In this document: piece after piece, positions 9,974-18,364 of the stretch | Layout of the letters: every line of letters begins with the position of its first letter | How positions within the stretch are numbered: the stretch's first letter is position 1 | Assembly (NCBI GenBank): GCA_949710005.1 | Contig: OX453280.1 | Coordinates: 13,988,258-14,052,257 of the forward strand | From: Ricordea florida | Taxonomy: Eukaryota > Cnidaria > Anthozoa > Corallimorpharia > Ricordeidae | DNA: 64,000 nt | Reading direction: 5' to 3' | Notes under the pieces: model-generated | What the model was told of the DNA's origin: nothing | The model's database searches: none | What the model saw: the letters and a program-made list of their open reading frames with translations, nothing else | Program-made: the position numbers and the translations under genes

Positions 9974-10852
9974 ATGGCCCAATCTAGAACGCTTTTTGTC
10001 CCAATTGACCAAACTAACTTTGACTGGAAATCCATAGTTGTGGAGAAGCCCATATTGAACAAGAAGTTCAAATGTGCCTTTTCAAAAGTCTTTGTAATGA
10101 CCAAGGACGGCCAAAAGAAGGAGTTGTCTTTTGATCTAGCAAAACAGGACATATTGGGAGTATCTCATAGTTACAAATACGACAAAAGGAAAGATAGGAA
10201 AATCGAGGATATAAATGGAATACAGGTGAATTATCCAATGACATCGTTCGATACGATGGAAGAGCCCACTGATAAAGAGGAAGAGACTAGGAATCGAATT
10301 GATGGAATTATTGAGGTTATAGGCTCTACTCTTAAGAAATTCTATAATGACAAGGAAATTTCCGATCTAATGCCTGTACTCAGTAAGGGAAAGCAAAAAC
10401 TACTCAAAGATGGGGCCACTGACTTGGTAAAGGTGCCATATGTCTATTCCAAAAAGAAGGATGGTAGTGGTCAAGAGGATGAGTCAAGGCCACTATGTAT
10501 GTACCTTAGTTTCAAGACTAGTGGATCTGGCAGTAGGCTTAAGTGTCATACTGTATTCAAGGGCCGTAAAAGAAACCAAACCTACGAAGACTACTTGTGG
10601 GATAAGGACCGCAATAACCGAGCATGCGCACGTATAGCATTACTATGGGAAAGCATATACTTTGGTGCACATAGTACTAGTGACTTCATTGCATCAGCGC
10701 GATTAGTGATTCAATCAATTGGTCTAAGTAAACCTATTCTGGATTATGAACCAGTGGCAGATGAAGAAAATACGATTGGTAACCACGAATACGAGGAGGA
10801 AGAGGAGGAGGCAGAATTCTCAACAGGTAATACTCACGATGATATGGACTAG
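9974..10852 (+). CDS. 292-aa protein with acidic tail, possible ssDNA-binding protein
   Basis: I do not firmly recognise this protein. It has a compact mixed N-terminal part (residues 1-230) rich in Lys and aromatic residues, including PYVYSKKKDG and MYLSFKTSGSG, and then a strongly acidic C-terminal tail (residues 245-292, with EEEEEEAE). That layout is common in viral single-stranded DNA-binding proteins, and large DNA viruses have a family of this size. The assignment is inference. The gene is open and bracketed by stem-loops at 9,873 and 10,887. It has no counterpart at the matching place in P3, where the neighbouring genes are adjacent. Confidence 0.55.
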   Translation: MAQSRTLFVPIDQTNFDWKSIVVEKPILNKKFKCAFSKVFVMTKDGQKKELSFDLAKQDILGVSHSYKYDKRKDRKIEDINGIQVNYPMTSFDTMEEPTDKEEETRNRIDGIIEVIGSTLKKFYNDKEISDLMPVLSKGKQKLLKDGATDLVKVPYVYSKKKDGSGQEDESRPLCMYLSFKTSGSGSRLKCHTVFKGRKRNQTYEDYLWDKDRNNRACARIALLWESIYFGAHSTSDFIASARLVIQSIGLSKPILDYEPVADEENTIGNHEYEEEEEEAEFSTGNTHDDMD

Positions 10853-10886
10853 ACTATAGTAAGTAATTAGTAGGGTATTCATAGTT

Positions 10887-10909
10887 TCCTAGTATATCAC
10901 TTACTAGGA
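10887..10909. terminator. 3' stem-loop
   Basis: A perfect 8-bp inverted repeat (TCCTAGTA / TACTAGGA) with a 7-base loop, about 35 bases after the 292-aa gene and just before the next gene's upstream motif. Confidence 0.6.
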
Positions 10910-10922
10910 GACTTAAAGGTTA
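10910..10922 (+). promoter_or_regulatory. Upstream motif GACTTAAAGGTTA
   Basis: Lies 19 bases before the ATG at 10,942. It is one of the best matches to the motif seen before P3 genes (compare GTTTAAAGGTTTC read on the minus strand at 60,853-60,865). Confidence 0.55.
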
Positions 10923-10941
10923 GATTAGGCATACCCATAAC

Positions 10942-11295
10942 ATGTCTGAGGAAAACACTGAGCAAATCACTAGAGAGCCTGATATCAAACCCAAAATCAA
11001 AGACCCCAGAAGGGTAAAGCAGGGCAAGACTATAGCTGCGAAAAATAAGGCCGCTTATGCCGCTTTGGATCGTGAGAAAGAGAGAGAGGCCAAGGCCTGG
11101 ATACCCAGTCTATCTTTCCAAAATGCGTTAACACTCGGGTCCATTGGACTCGCTGCCTATGCCCTGTTCACAAATTACAGGAGTAGGGTGGCTGACTTAC
11201 ACGTGCCAACCCATACTTTCAATCCCCCTCCCGTGAAAACCTTCGATGATAGGGTACCCACCCAAGAAAATAATTTAAAAGATGACTGGATGTAA
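10942..11295 (+). CDS. Small single-pass membrane protein (117 aa)
   Basis: The protein has a charged, lysine-rich N-terminal half, one hydrophobic stretch (about residues 56-74, LTLGSIGLAAYALF) and a short hydrophilic C-terminus. The P3 homologue at 60,403-60,834 has the same plan: Lys/Glu-rich, then SWLPELSF, then one membrane segment. The function is unknown. Position inside the virion-type gene block suggests a minor virion or membrane protein. The next gene starts 7 bases after its stop. Confidence 0.75.
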   Translation: MSEENTEQITREPDIKPKIKDPRRVKQGKTIAAKNKAAYAALDREKEREAKAWIPSLSFQNALTLGSIGLAAYALFTNYRSRVADLHVPTHTFNPPPVKTFDDRVPTQENNLKDDWM

Positions 11296-11302
11296 TGCAT
11301 AA

Positions 11303-11524
11303 ATGGCTGAGAACAAGCTCGTAAAAACCGTTACTGATTCCGCAGTGCTCGTTGGACTTGCAGCCGCTGTGGGTTATGTTGGCAAAAAGGCTCTGAGAGA
11401 GTCATTCATTGGGGATCCATCCTCCAGCCTAATGAACTATGGCAAATGGGTCGCTGTATTGGCAGCAAGCATGTATCTCAAAACCTATTTAGAAGATCAG
11501 AAGATACTACCCCAAAGTGTGTGA
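11303..11524 (+). CDS. Small membrane protein (73 aa), ENKLVKTVTDSA family
   Basis: Very similar to the 72-residue product at 60,139-60,357. Both begin with an ENKLVKTVTDSA block, have two hydrophobic stretches (about residues 14-30 and 47-63) and end in KTYLEDQKILP. The match is among the closest between the two elements. The function is unknown. It is probably a two-pass membrane or membrane-associated protein of the particle. The next ATG follows within a few bases of its stop. Confidence 0.8.
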   Translation: MAENKLVKTVTDSAVLVGLAAAVGYVGKKALRESFIGDPSSSLMNYGKWVAVLAASMYLKTYLEDQKILPQSV

Positions 11525-12366
11525 AATGGACAGATTGAATCTGGCTGAGAAGCAATTCAAGAGAGCTTTACTGAATCATATCAGAGACTCCTTTTTGGAT
11601 ACTTTGGTTGATGCTGAAGGGGACTATAACAGGCAAATGAGTCCTATGAATACAAGCCCCTTGAGCTACGTTCTATGGACGAGATGGTCCAATGGTACTA
11701 TGAAGATTACCCCAATCGTTACTCTGATTATGAGCCAGAATTGAGAGATTTCCTAACCAAAGGCAGGAGACGTAGGAAAGTACCCTTATTCCCGATTATC
11801 ACGCTCACCAGCTTACTAACTCTTACATTATAGCGGAGCTCCACAGCGGCTCGAAGAGCCGCAGAGCGGAGCCCCATAACTACCGTGCGAGGATAGAAAT
11901 TGAGAAAACCATGCGTTTGAGTTTTCATGGTCATCGTGACTAGCGGCATGGCTCGCGGGCGCGTGCGCCTAGCGACGACGACGACGACGACGACGTTGCC
12001 CCAACATGGCGGCCATAGTCATCTGGGATATTTAGAAGGTCTTAAACCGAAAGGAGGCTTTGTTTTTCGCGCGCTTTTCGCGGCTTGTCGCGGCTACACA
12101 ACCTACAGCCAGCAGTCTACAGCAGTCTACAATGTTTTGCTGAAGAAACGGACCTTATTCCACAGGTACTGAGATTTACTCCTTATAAATCTGTGTGAGA
12201 AAAATAGTCTGTAAAAAACTAGAAGCAATTTGGTTGGTTGGACCATTTTCTTCACTAGTGAAAAAAAGTGGTCCGACCAATTCACTGTTCATAGAGGTGG
12301 GATCAGTTTTGGCGCCATCAACTCGGCAAAAAGTGAGCAATAACGGCTTCTTCCTCAGCTTCTTCC

Positions 12367-12552
12367 TTGAGAAATTCTAGGTTTGCAGATACAGCTTCAG
12401 TCGAGGACTTCATACAAGATCAAGAAAATAAAAATACGAATAACAAATCCGAACAGCCCGTCGCTTCACTGAGAGAATTCTTGACGTTGAAAGGCGAATC
12501 AAGGTCCGTAGAAGAAATTCCTTCAAACGAGCTCAATTCAGTTCATGAGTGA
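12367..12552 (+). other. Short open frame inside the 1.7-kb element
   Basis: About 60 residues, hydrophilic and Ser/Glu-rich, with no recognised domain. The second copy (near 35,910-36,095) has a 5-base insertion near its start and so does not keep the same N-terminus. It may be a captured host exon or chance. Confidence 0.25.
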
Positions 12553-13059
12553 ATTTGTCCGGTAGCAGTGGGAAAGAAGGAAAACAAAGATTATGAGCCA
12601 AGTTCGCTCCGTTCTCTCTTTCGCAACGGTTACTTGAATAAAAAAGCTACGGATTCAGCATCTCAAAAGAAGTGGTGTTTGAAAAAGCAAGAGCCGCATT
12701 AAACTGATCAAAACAAAGGTAATTTTACATTGTATTTCCCGTACACAAGACATTCCTGAGTCATTCACGAGTCGTTTTAAAACGTTTTTAACTGTCTTTG
12801 GTTCTTATACTTCTAGCGACATTTCCAACAGTGTTTAAAGTAGAATTTTCCAGTTCGTGCAATGTTTGTATCATTTTAGAGAAGTAAATTTTGAACGCAT
12901 TTTTAACTTGACTGTCATGTTTATTCGGTATGCTCCAAAATAAAGCCTGCTAAGTGCGTTTTGCACCTTGTTGTGGTATCTTGATTTTTCTAGCCCAGCG
13001 TGATTCATGATCAGTTAGTAGTATTTTGTAAGGAGTAAATCTCAGTACCTAAAAAATAA

Positions 13060-13215
13060 ACAAATTACTTCATGATTAGTTCGCCCGTACCATTTTTCTT
13101 CACTCGTTGTGAAGAAAAGTAAACTCTCTCGTTCGCTGCGCTCACTCGTTCGTTTTCTATTCTTCACAACTCGTGAAGAAAAATCGTCCGCCCTCACTAA
13201 CCATGAAGTAATCTC
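13060..13215. repeat. Imperfect fold-back inside the 1.7-kb element
   Basis: Arms beginning ATTACTTCATG and ending CATGAAGTAAT can fold into a long imperfect hairpin. The same fold-back is present in copy 2 near 36,605-36,760. It could be a nested MITE-type element. Confidence 0.5.
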
Positions 13216-13603
13216 TACAGTCATAGCGGTTTTGGAGGAAAAATTTTCTTCCTACAAGTTTTCAAGCGTTTTTGGAGGGACATAAGCATAAAGCTGAGTG
13301 TCTATTTTCCTTTGTTAAAGAGCTGCCTAGCTGCTTTTGGTGTTGCTTTAAAACTATTATAATTTTGCTGACCAGGTAATGGTTCTTCCGTTGAGTCGCG
13401 AGCTAGATGTTTTTTTTTGACGATTTATTTGAGCTATCGAATCTTCTTTAAGTAGTTGCGTACACCAGGCGTATTTAATAACTTTAGTGACAACATTTTC
13501 AATGTGTGAGGGTCTGTGTGAGGAGCTCCGCTTTTAGGCTTGCCTAAATCTATTTAATACCTACTGCCAAAATTGCTTAAGAGACAAGATAAGTAGTGTA
13601 TAA

Positions 13604-14009
13604 ATGGCGAGTATAGCGATCATGCTTGGAGGGGCAGTACTCAATGCAACAGCCTTCATTGGTGGGAATTATATAGCAAAGACGCTTAGTGGCTCATCGT
13701 CCGCTGATCTCCAACTCGAAAGAGAGAGGCATGACAAAGCAATGGAGAAGTACCAGAAAGATTACGCTGAGTACCAGGAGAAGAGGCTGGCTTATATTGA
13801 CTTTATGAATAGGAAGAAGGGCGACGCAAACCAGGCCTCTGAGAACATATCAAAGACGGATGAAGCGCTGAAATTGTACAGTCAAATGGGTAATCCTCCC
13901 AAGTTCTCTGACTATTACCGACCGAATTAGATCAAAGAATGGAAGAAATGGCTTATGTCTCTGGCGGTATGTTAGCCTTGGGATATCTCACCAGCAAGTG
14001 GCTATAATG
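13604..14009 (+). pseudogene. Conserved small Polinton protein, 3'-end frameshift
   Basis: The P3 homologue at 59,738-60,139 is 133 residues. Here the frame ends after 108 residues at YYRPN, but a neighbouring frame continues the homologous C-terminus, a second hydrophobic stretch ending near SKWL, up to the TAA at about 14,005. One base has been lost near 13,929. The N-terminus is hydrophobic and Gly/Ala-rich (IAIMLGGAVLNATAF), followed by a coiled-coil-like Lys/Glu segment with HDKAMEKYQ. The function is unknown; it is a likely membrane-associated particle component. Its stop overlaps the start of the next gene. Confidence 0.75.
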
Positions 14010-14252
14010 GCGGACTATGTGACAGATAATACAATGACTCCCAATGAATATATCCGTGTGGTAAGTTTAAGGGCTAAACAACTCATATTCGGAGCCAAGC
14101 CTCTTATAGAATGGAAAGGTGATTTTGATCCAATAGCCATTGCCAAGAGTGAAATGAAGCAGCGCGTTTTACCAATGGCTATAGTGAGAAAGATCCCAGG
14201 TCACCGCGATGAGATTTGGAACATCCAGGACATGAACATACGAGACTACTGA
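14007..14252 (+). CDS. RNA polymerase subunit Rpb6-like protein
   Basis: Eighty-one residues from the ATG at 14,007, which overlaps the preceding stop. The sequence follows the conserved core of Rpb6/RpoK/omega: a Thr-x-x-Glu-Tyr start (MTPNEYIRVVSLRAKQL, residues 10-26), a Gly-Ala-Lys-Pro step, then DPIAIAKSEMKQRVLP and an IVRKIPG hairpin, ending in a short WNIQDMNI strand. Cellular Rpb6 has an acidic N-terminal extension that is absent here; viral versions are often short. In cells the subunit clamps the largest RNA polymerase subunit. Known large DNA viruses encode one; I know of no Polinton that does. It is not at the matching site in P3. The assignment is by eye. Confidence 0.7.
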   Translation: MADYVTDNTMTPNEYIRVVSLRAKQLIFGAKPLIEWKGDFDPIAIAKSEMKQRVLPMAIVRKIPGHRDEIWNIQDMNIRDY

Positions 14253-14267
14253 AACTAACTTAGAAGC

Positions 14268-14293
14268 TTCCATATTGGACTTCAAATATGGAA
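14268..14293. terminator. Stem-loop between Rpb6-like gene and next ORF
   Basis: A perfect 9-bp inverted repeat (TTCCATATT / AATATGGAA) with an 8-base loop. The right arm includes the ATG of the next gene, so it may affect both the 3' end of one transcript and the start of the next. Confidence 0.45.
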
Positions 14294-15235
14294 ACTGAGC
14301 TCGACCCGACTAAACTAAATGAACCAGGAGCTGCTGGTGGTGGTGAGGAAGAAGGGGATACTACCACCTATGGTACCCCACTAACCACCTTTACATCCAC
14401 CACTCGTGTTAACCCAGGTTTTGAAGAGGAGACATCATTCATTGATAATACTGATGAGACCACTCACTTGTTAGAAGAAAAAGAGGAAGATAAAGAGTAT
14501 GCAGAGACTGAAATTAAGCGCTTTTACCCCTATGCCAAGTTTTACGAGTTAATAGCTAGTCTTAGAAAGAATGCGCTTGGAATAAAGGAGGTAGTTTTGA
14601 AATTGAGAAGGAAAGGTGCACATGAATACAAGTTATTAGAAGGCGGTAAATTCGATGGTAAGCTACCCCCAAGCATAAAGAATAGCCTCGGTCCAAGCGT
14701 ATCAGAGATTGTGGAAGCCAACGATAGCCAGATAGCAGATAAAAAGAAGGCCCTAGACGAACTGAAGGAGGAGCTAGACTTCCATCAAGACAAGGCATTA
14801 AAAACACCAGAGGAATTAAGGCGAATAGAGGCCCTCAAAAGACAAATCACCGAACAGGAGGGAGAGATAGCTAACCTGGAGGAGGAAAATGAGCAAGTAC
14901 AGGAACGAATGCCGTTGCGAGAGCGTGTGAAAGCCATCTTCAAGAAATACGGCTTCACAGTCTTTGCCGTTGCGAGTGCCGTTAGTGTGGTCATTGGCGT
15001 TATCGTGTCAAATCTCTCCAAAGGGCTCTCGAGATTGGGTAAAGGTGTTGGTGACGGACTAAAGACCATCGGTAAGAAACTGGGCGAGATATTACCCGGT
15101 ATGGTGGGAGCGATCGTGAGCTTCTTATTCAAGACTGCCGGTGAGGTCATTTCATTCCTAGGCAAGAACGCTTGGCTGTTAATCGTAGCGGTTGTGGTGT
15201 ACTTCGTAGAGCAATTAAAGAGAAGGTATCGTTGA
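14288..15235 (+). CDS. Conserved Polinton membrane/coiled-coil protein (315 aa)
   Basis: The protein opens with an acidic, disordered N-terminus (residues 1-75). A charged middle carries a coiled-coil-like Glu/Lys run (about 140-205). The C-terminus is highly conserved from about residue 215: a hydrophobic stretch VFAVASAVSVVIGVIVSNL, a Gly/Lys amphipathic segment and two further hydrophobic stretches ending FLGKNAWLLI. The P3 product at 58,721-59,701 matches this region closely. The protein is presumably embedded in or acting on membranes as part of the particle. I cannot name a biochemical function. Confidence 0.8.
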   Translation: METELDPTKLNEPGAAGGGEEEGDTTTYGTPLTTFTSTTRVNPGFEEETSFIDNTDETTHLLEEKEEDKEYAETEIKRFYPYAKFYELIASLRKNALGIKEVVLKLRRKGAHEYKLLEGGKFDGKLPPSIKNSLGPSVSEIVEANDSQIADKKKALDELKEELDFHQDKALKTPEELRRIEALKRQITEQEGEIANLEEENEQVQERMPLRERVKAIFKKYGFTVFAVASAVSVVIGVIVSNLSKGLSRLGKGVGDGLKTIGKKLGEILPGMVGAIVSFLFKTAGEVISFLGKNAWLLIVAVVVYFVEQLKRRYR

Positions 15236-15241
15236 ATATAA

Positions 15242-15421
15242 ATGCAGAGCTATTGCGTCAAAGAGAGAAAGAAGACTGAGTGTGTGCCTGGCAGTGAAAC
15301 ATTCACCAAAACTTCCAAGGGTAGGCCTATGATGAAGTGCAAATGTGCTAGCTGTGGGATAACCAAGACTCAATTCCTTTCAGAGGCTGAGTATAGAAAT
15401 TTAAAGGATGCCAAGGAGTAA
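15242..15421 (+). CDS. Small zinc-ribbon protein (59 aa)
   Basis: Starts at the ATG at 15,242, seven bases after the previous stop, and ends at 15,421, six bases before the next ATG. It begins MQSYCVKERKKTE, has a KGRPMMKCKCASCG block, and a short helical tail. The YCVK...GRPxxKCxCxxCG pattern is that of a small viral zinc-ribbon family (from memory DUF5679-like), although the first CxxC pair is reduced to a single Cys here. The role is unknown; it is possibly a DNA-binding core protein. I could not find an intact P3 copy. Confidence 0.6.
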   Translation: MQSYCVKERKKTECVPGSETFTKTSKGRPMMKCKCASCGITKTQFLSEAEYRNLKDAKE

Positions 15422-15427
15422 TCTAAA

Positions 15428-16060
15428 ATGTTGAGCGTTACCATATACGAGTCTGAAACAAGGGTGTACTTGGATCCTCCCCTAGATAAGGTTCGGGAGA
15501 TACAACTCCTGGATTATAGGATACCCAAACGATTGGTGAATTTCAAGGATCGCCAAGGCTTGCTCAAGGAGGACAATCGCCCCTTCATAATAATCGAGCC
15601 TGGTACATATTCACTGCGCAGTATACACGCGATATTTCTCAATGATACGGATAATGCCAAGTTATCGATCATTGAGACTGATACTGTTGACTATCTGTAC
15701 TCCAATAAGAGCTTCAAAATTAAACTCACCAGAGGACTGCAAATTGGTCTGGGTGTACCTGAAGTCATAACTCCTGGCAAGTTATATCCCATAAATATCC
15801 AGATCAAAGAGCCTCTGAGACTTACGTGCAGTCTAGTGGATAACCAGTCATCCTATATGAATAAAGCTCCATCAGTAGGCTCAGTAAAGATCTCACCCTC
15901 ATACCTACTTGCCAACATACCCTCACAGGATTATACAATCATCCCGGCTAGGAAATTCAAGAGCCCCATAAATCACTTTGATTTGAGCATCCTCGACAGT
16001 GAATGGAAAAAGTTGGATTTGAAGGGGTCTTTAATCACTCTCAGCTTAAGGTTCAGATAA
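15428..16060 (+). CDS. Penton-like minor capsid protein (single jelly roll)
   Basis: A 210-residue, fully open frame. It aligns end to end with the product at 55,125-55,754: both open with a SETRVYLDPP block near residue 8, carry LQ-x-LGVPE in the middle, and end NHFDL-ILD...W followed by a SLRF terminus. Size, beta-rich composition and company with capsid and ATPase genes fit the single-jelly-roll penton of Polintons and adintoviruses; the fold itself is inferred. The codon before the ATG runs TCTAAA, so a motif-like sequence sits directly at the start. Confidence 0.8.
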   Translation: MLSVTIYESETRVYLDPPLDKVREIQLLDYRIPKRLVNFKDRQGLLKEDNRPFIIIEPGTYSLRSIHAIFLNDTDNAKLSIIETDTVDYLYSNKSFKIKLTRGLQIGLGVPEVITPGKLYPINIQIKEPLRLTCSLVDNQSSYMNKAPSVGSVKISPSYLLANIPSQDYTIIPARKFKSPINHFDLSILDSEWKKLDLKGSLITLSLRFR

Positions 16061-16061
16061 C

Positions 16062-16074
16062 ATCTTAAAAGGAC
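16062..16074 (+). promoter_or_regulatory. Upstream motif ATCTTAAAAGGAC
   Basis: Lies 18 bases before the ATG at 16,093 and fits the shared (A/G)NTTAAAGG pattern. Confidence 0.45.
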
Positions 16075-16092
16075 GCAGGAGTCGTACCAAAT

Positions 16093-16695
16093 ATGGATGG
16101 TTATAACAGAATCTATCCCGCATTACCTCCAACAGCACCTCCTCCTGATGGTGTGTCTTTCAGGTTACAGAAATGCTGTGAAGCCTTGAACACTCTAAAA
16201 ACCGAATTGAAGCACTACGAGACTGTACTCAAAAAGTACAACCGGTCCAAAAACGCGCTCATAAACGCAAGCTCGACCTGTGGTATCCTGTCTTGTATTT
16301 TGGCGGCTGGAGGTTTAGGTACATCTTTGAGTGGAGTTGGAATTGTGGCAGCTATACCCTTGGGTGTTACAAGTGGAATACTTGTCTGTACTTCCATAGC
16401 GTGTGAACAAATCTCCAAGAGTCTGGCCAAGAAAGCGGTCAAGCACCAAAGTACCGTTACGCTAGCCAAAGCCAAAATAAATACAATCGAGGATCTGGTG
16501 TCCAAGGCGCTTAGTGATAATAAGATATCTGACGAGGAGTTCTCCATAATAATCGAGGAGCTCAAGAAGTTCGAGAAGCTAAAGGCTGAGATCCGACTAA
16601 AGGCTCAAAAAAGCTCAATGAAGGGGGACGATCATGTGGCCTTGAGACAGAGTGTCCGAGAAGAAATACTCAAAGAACTCAAAGGAAGGTCATAA
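16093..16695 (+). CDS. Conserved Polinton protein with coiled coil and membrane segments (200 aa)
   Basis: The N-terminus MDGYNRIYPALPP is almost the same as that of the P3 homologue at 58,081-58,677. It is followed by a coiled-coil helix (about residues 28-55), a Gly/Ala/Ile-rich hydrophobic stretch (about 63-100) that could span the membrane twice, and a second coiled coil containing KISDEEFSIIIEELKKFEKLK. This bundle-membrane-bundle plan suggests a membrane-remodelling or virion-internal protein. No known enzyme motif is visible. The frame is intact. Confidence 0.75.
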   Translation: MDGYNRIYPALPPTAPPPDGVSFRLQKCCEALNTLKTELKHYETVLKKYNRSKNALINASSTCGILSCILAAGGLGTSLSGVGIVAAIPLGVTSGILVCTSIACEQISKSLAKKAVKHQSTVTLAKAKINTIEDLVSKALSDNKISDEEFSIIIEELKKFEKLKAEIRLKAQKSSMKGDDHVALRQSVREEILKELKGRS

Positions 16696-16722
16696 CCATA
16701 ACGTACGATAAGACTTACTATT

Positions 16723-16765
16723 GATTTAAACACTATAACCCTTCTACCCAAACAATGGATAGAAG
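16723..16765 (+). promoter_or_regulatory. Motif plus stem-loop upstream of large conserved gene
   Basis: GATTTAAACACTA at 16,723-16,735 fits the shared motif. Next to the ATG, 16,741-16,765 can fold (CTTCTACCC / GGATAGAAG, one mismatch). Confidence 0.4.
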
Positions 16766-18315
16766 ATGGGCTTACTTGTTGACTTCAGAAATAGGTACCC
16801 AAGGGCTGATTTGAGCCGATTCACATTTGTGAGTGATAGTTATGGTGGGTATATCAGGTGGAAGCGTAATGGGATAACAGTCATGTCTTATGATGACCCT
16901 ACCGGTAAGACATGGACTGATGGCCTTCCACCCAATTTGAAGATACTACTTTGGACTGATCTGGGTTTGGGTGGTAATACAGTGAGCTCATTCCCAGATA
17001 GTCTAAACATGACAGATAGCTCGTACCCAATACCAGCCATTGACTTTGATGACTTTACCAGTGACACCACAACCATGCTAACCTCATATACGTGTCAAAC
17101 ACCAAGAAGTTCACCGCTAAGATGCGTAACGTGTTTACATCCCAAGTTGTGACTTTCAAGTCTGGTAAGCAGAGTCGAAAGTGGCTGAACGCGCCCGATA
17201 TGAATTATTGGCCTCAACAACTGAACTTTGCAGTGTGGTGCGCGACCTCTGGATGTGGTATCAGCCCATTCGAGAGTCTCAGCTATCCCAAAGTGATAGC
17301 TGGCTTCGTAAAATTCCACGTGTACTTCACCATAAGGCGGATACTGTACGAATTGAGTGTACCACTGCCTGATGAGCAACCATTTGCCATAGCTAACAAT
17401 CCTTACAGTAAGATTGCCTACCAAAGATTGTGCGCTGAATTCAGCATCGCGAATGATTCTGATTTCAGGTGGAAAGGCGGGCGAAACGGTGGTCTGGGTG
17501 ATATCTTCCTGGACTATGGAGCTGGGTATCATGGACGTGGTGGAGGATTCCAAAATGTTCATGTGATACGAAACTATGATAAGGATGCCAACCAATGGCC
17601 GGGCGCTGGTGGCAAATTCTCAGATGATGGTGGTAAAAAGGACAAGGAGGATCTCATCTCATTCATTCGTAATGATGACTTCGCTGGGTACAAGTATGCC
17701 TGGTTCATTCCAACTAGTGGTTATGGGCTCACCAAGGCTGGACTGGGTAGACTGAATCGATCCGCTAAAGCCTTCGTTTACTGTGTGTTGGGCTGTCAAG
17801 TTAACACCCGAAACTCAATTGTAGGCACTGGTGGTGGGGCAATTGAGACGCAGCAAGAATTCTTGGCTCTGTTTGAAAGCAGTGTGATTGAAAACGATAT
17901 CTCAAGCTCAGTACAAAGGTACCAGCTAGCCACTCAAGAAGCGAAGCTAAGACTAGACTTGGCCATTGCGCCTGGATTATGGCTAATGCCCAGCAATATG
18001 ATCATAAATACGGAGAGTGTGGTTGGGTACAACAACAACCTAATGAAAGCCACTGATGAAATGAAGTTCGGTGTTAACTCTGATGTGAACCTGGAGACCA
18101 TGTCTGTGGGAATAAGCTATAACTTAGGCTCTTCAAAAGTTAAGTTACCACAAGCAGCTGTGAAAGCAAGACCCATTCAAGTGCAGACTCCAACGGTTAA
18201 TACTGAACCCACTATCAAAGAGCTCCCTCGAGTTGATACTAGCACCCACCATGAAAAGAGTCTCATAGCATTAACCATTGCGGCTGCTGAAGCGGCTTGG
18301 TTTCTATTGAGATGA
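16766..18315 (+). pseudogene. Large conserved Polinton protein with C-terminal anchor, one frameshift
   Basis: The P3 homologue at 56,312-57,952 is a single 546-residue frame. Here the first 100 or so residues (16,766 to about 17,090) and the remainder (from about 17,090 to 18,315) are in different frames, so a small indel near 17,090 breaks the gene. Shared blocks include DDPTGKTWTD, WPQQLN-AVWCATSGCG, FTIRRILYELSVP, YAWF-P-SG-GLT-AGLGR and INTESVVGYNN. Both end in a variable Pro/Thr linker and a hydrophobic tail (last about 20 residues). The conserved Cys pair and large size suggest a structural or surface protein of the particle. I cannot assign its role. Confidence 0.8.
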
Positions 18316-18364
18316 TACCAAGAAATTGGAATCGATTATTCATTTATCTCCTAGTGAGTATACC

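Larger units (their letters stand above)
11833..13557. mobile_element. ~1.7-kb unclassified mobile element, copy 1 (in P1)
   Basis: Near-identical to 35,353-37,094. A TA on each side can be read as a 2-bp target duplication (11,831-11,832 and 13,558-13,559). Removing the element restores an open frame across the site. An 11-bp inverted repeat, AGCGGAGCTCC, is at the left end but about 25 bases inside the right end (13,522-13,532). The right end is a short palindrome (TTTAGGC/GCCTAAA). The asymmetry argues against an ordinary TIR transposon and is reminiscent of Helitron-like elements. The left part is CpG-rich with a GAC repeat. No transposase is present. Confidence 0.8.
11526..13593 (+). pseudogene. 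Unrecognised gene, frameshifted and split by a 1.7-kb insertion
   Basis: From the ATG at 11,526 the frame is open to 11,744, but from about 11,645 a neighbouring frame carries protein-like acidic/aromatic sequence. It includes WYYEDYPNRYSDYEPE followed by a basic GRRRRK stretch and a hydrophobic end, so a one-base frameshift is likely. That second frame runs to the insertion point at 11,832. It resumes after the insertion at 13,558 for a few codons, and its stop lies just before the next gene. I see no homologue in the visible part of P3. Confidence 0.55.

Noticed and set aside
12195..12380. Open frame in the 1.7-kb element
   Set aside because: It is not kept in frame in the second copy and lacks any motif.
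13042..13224. 60-codon minus-strand frame repeated at 36,588-36,770
   Set aside because: It is inside the fold-back of the 1.7-kb element, has no domain, and recurs only because the element does.
14785..15165. Minus-strand frame opposite the 315-aa gene
   Set aside because: It is a shadow of the conserved coding frame; P3 shows the same shadow (58,698-59,357).
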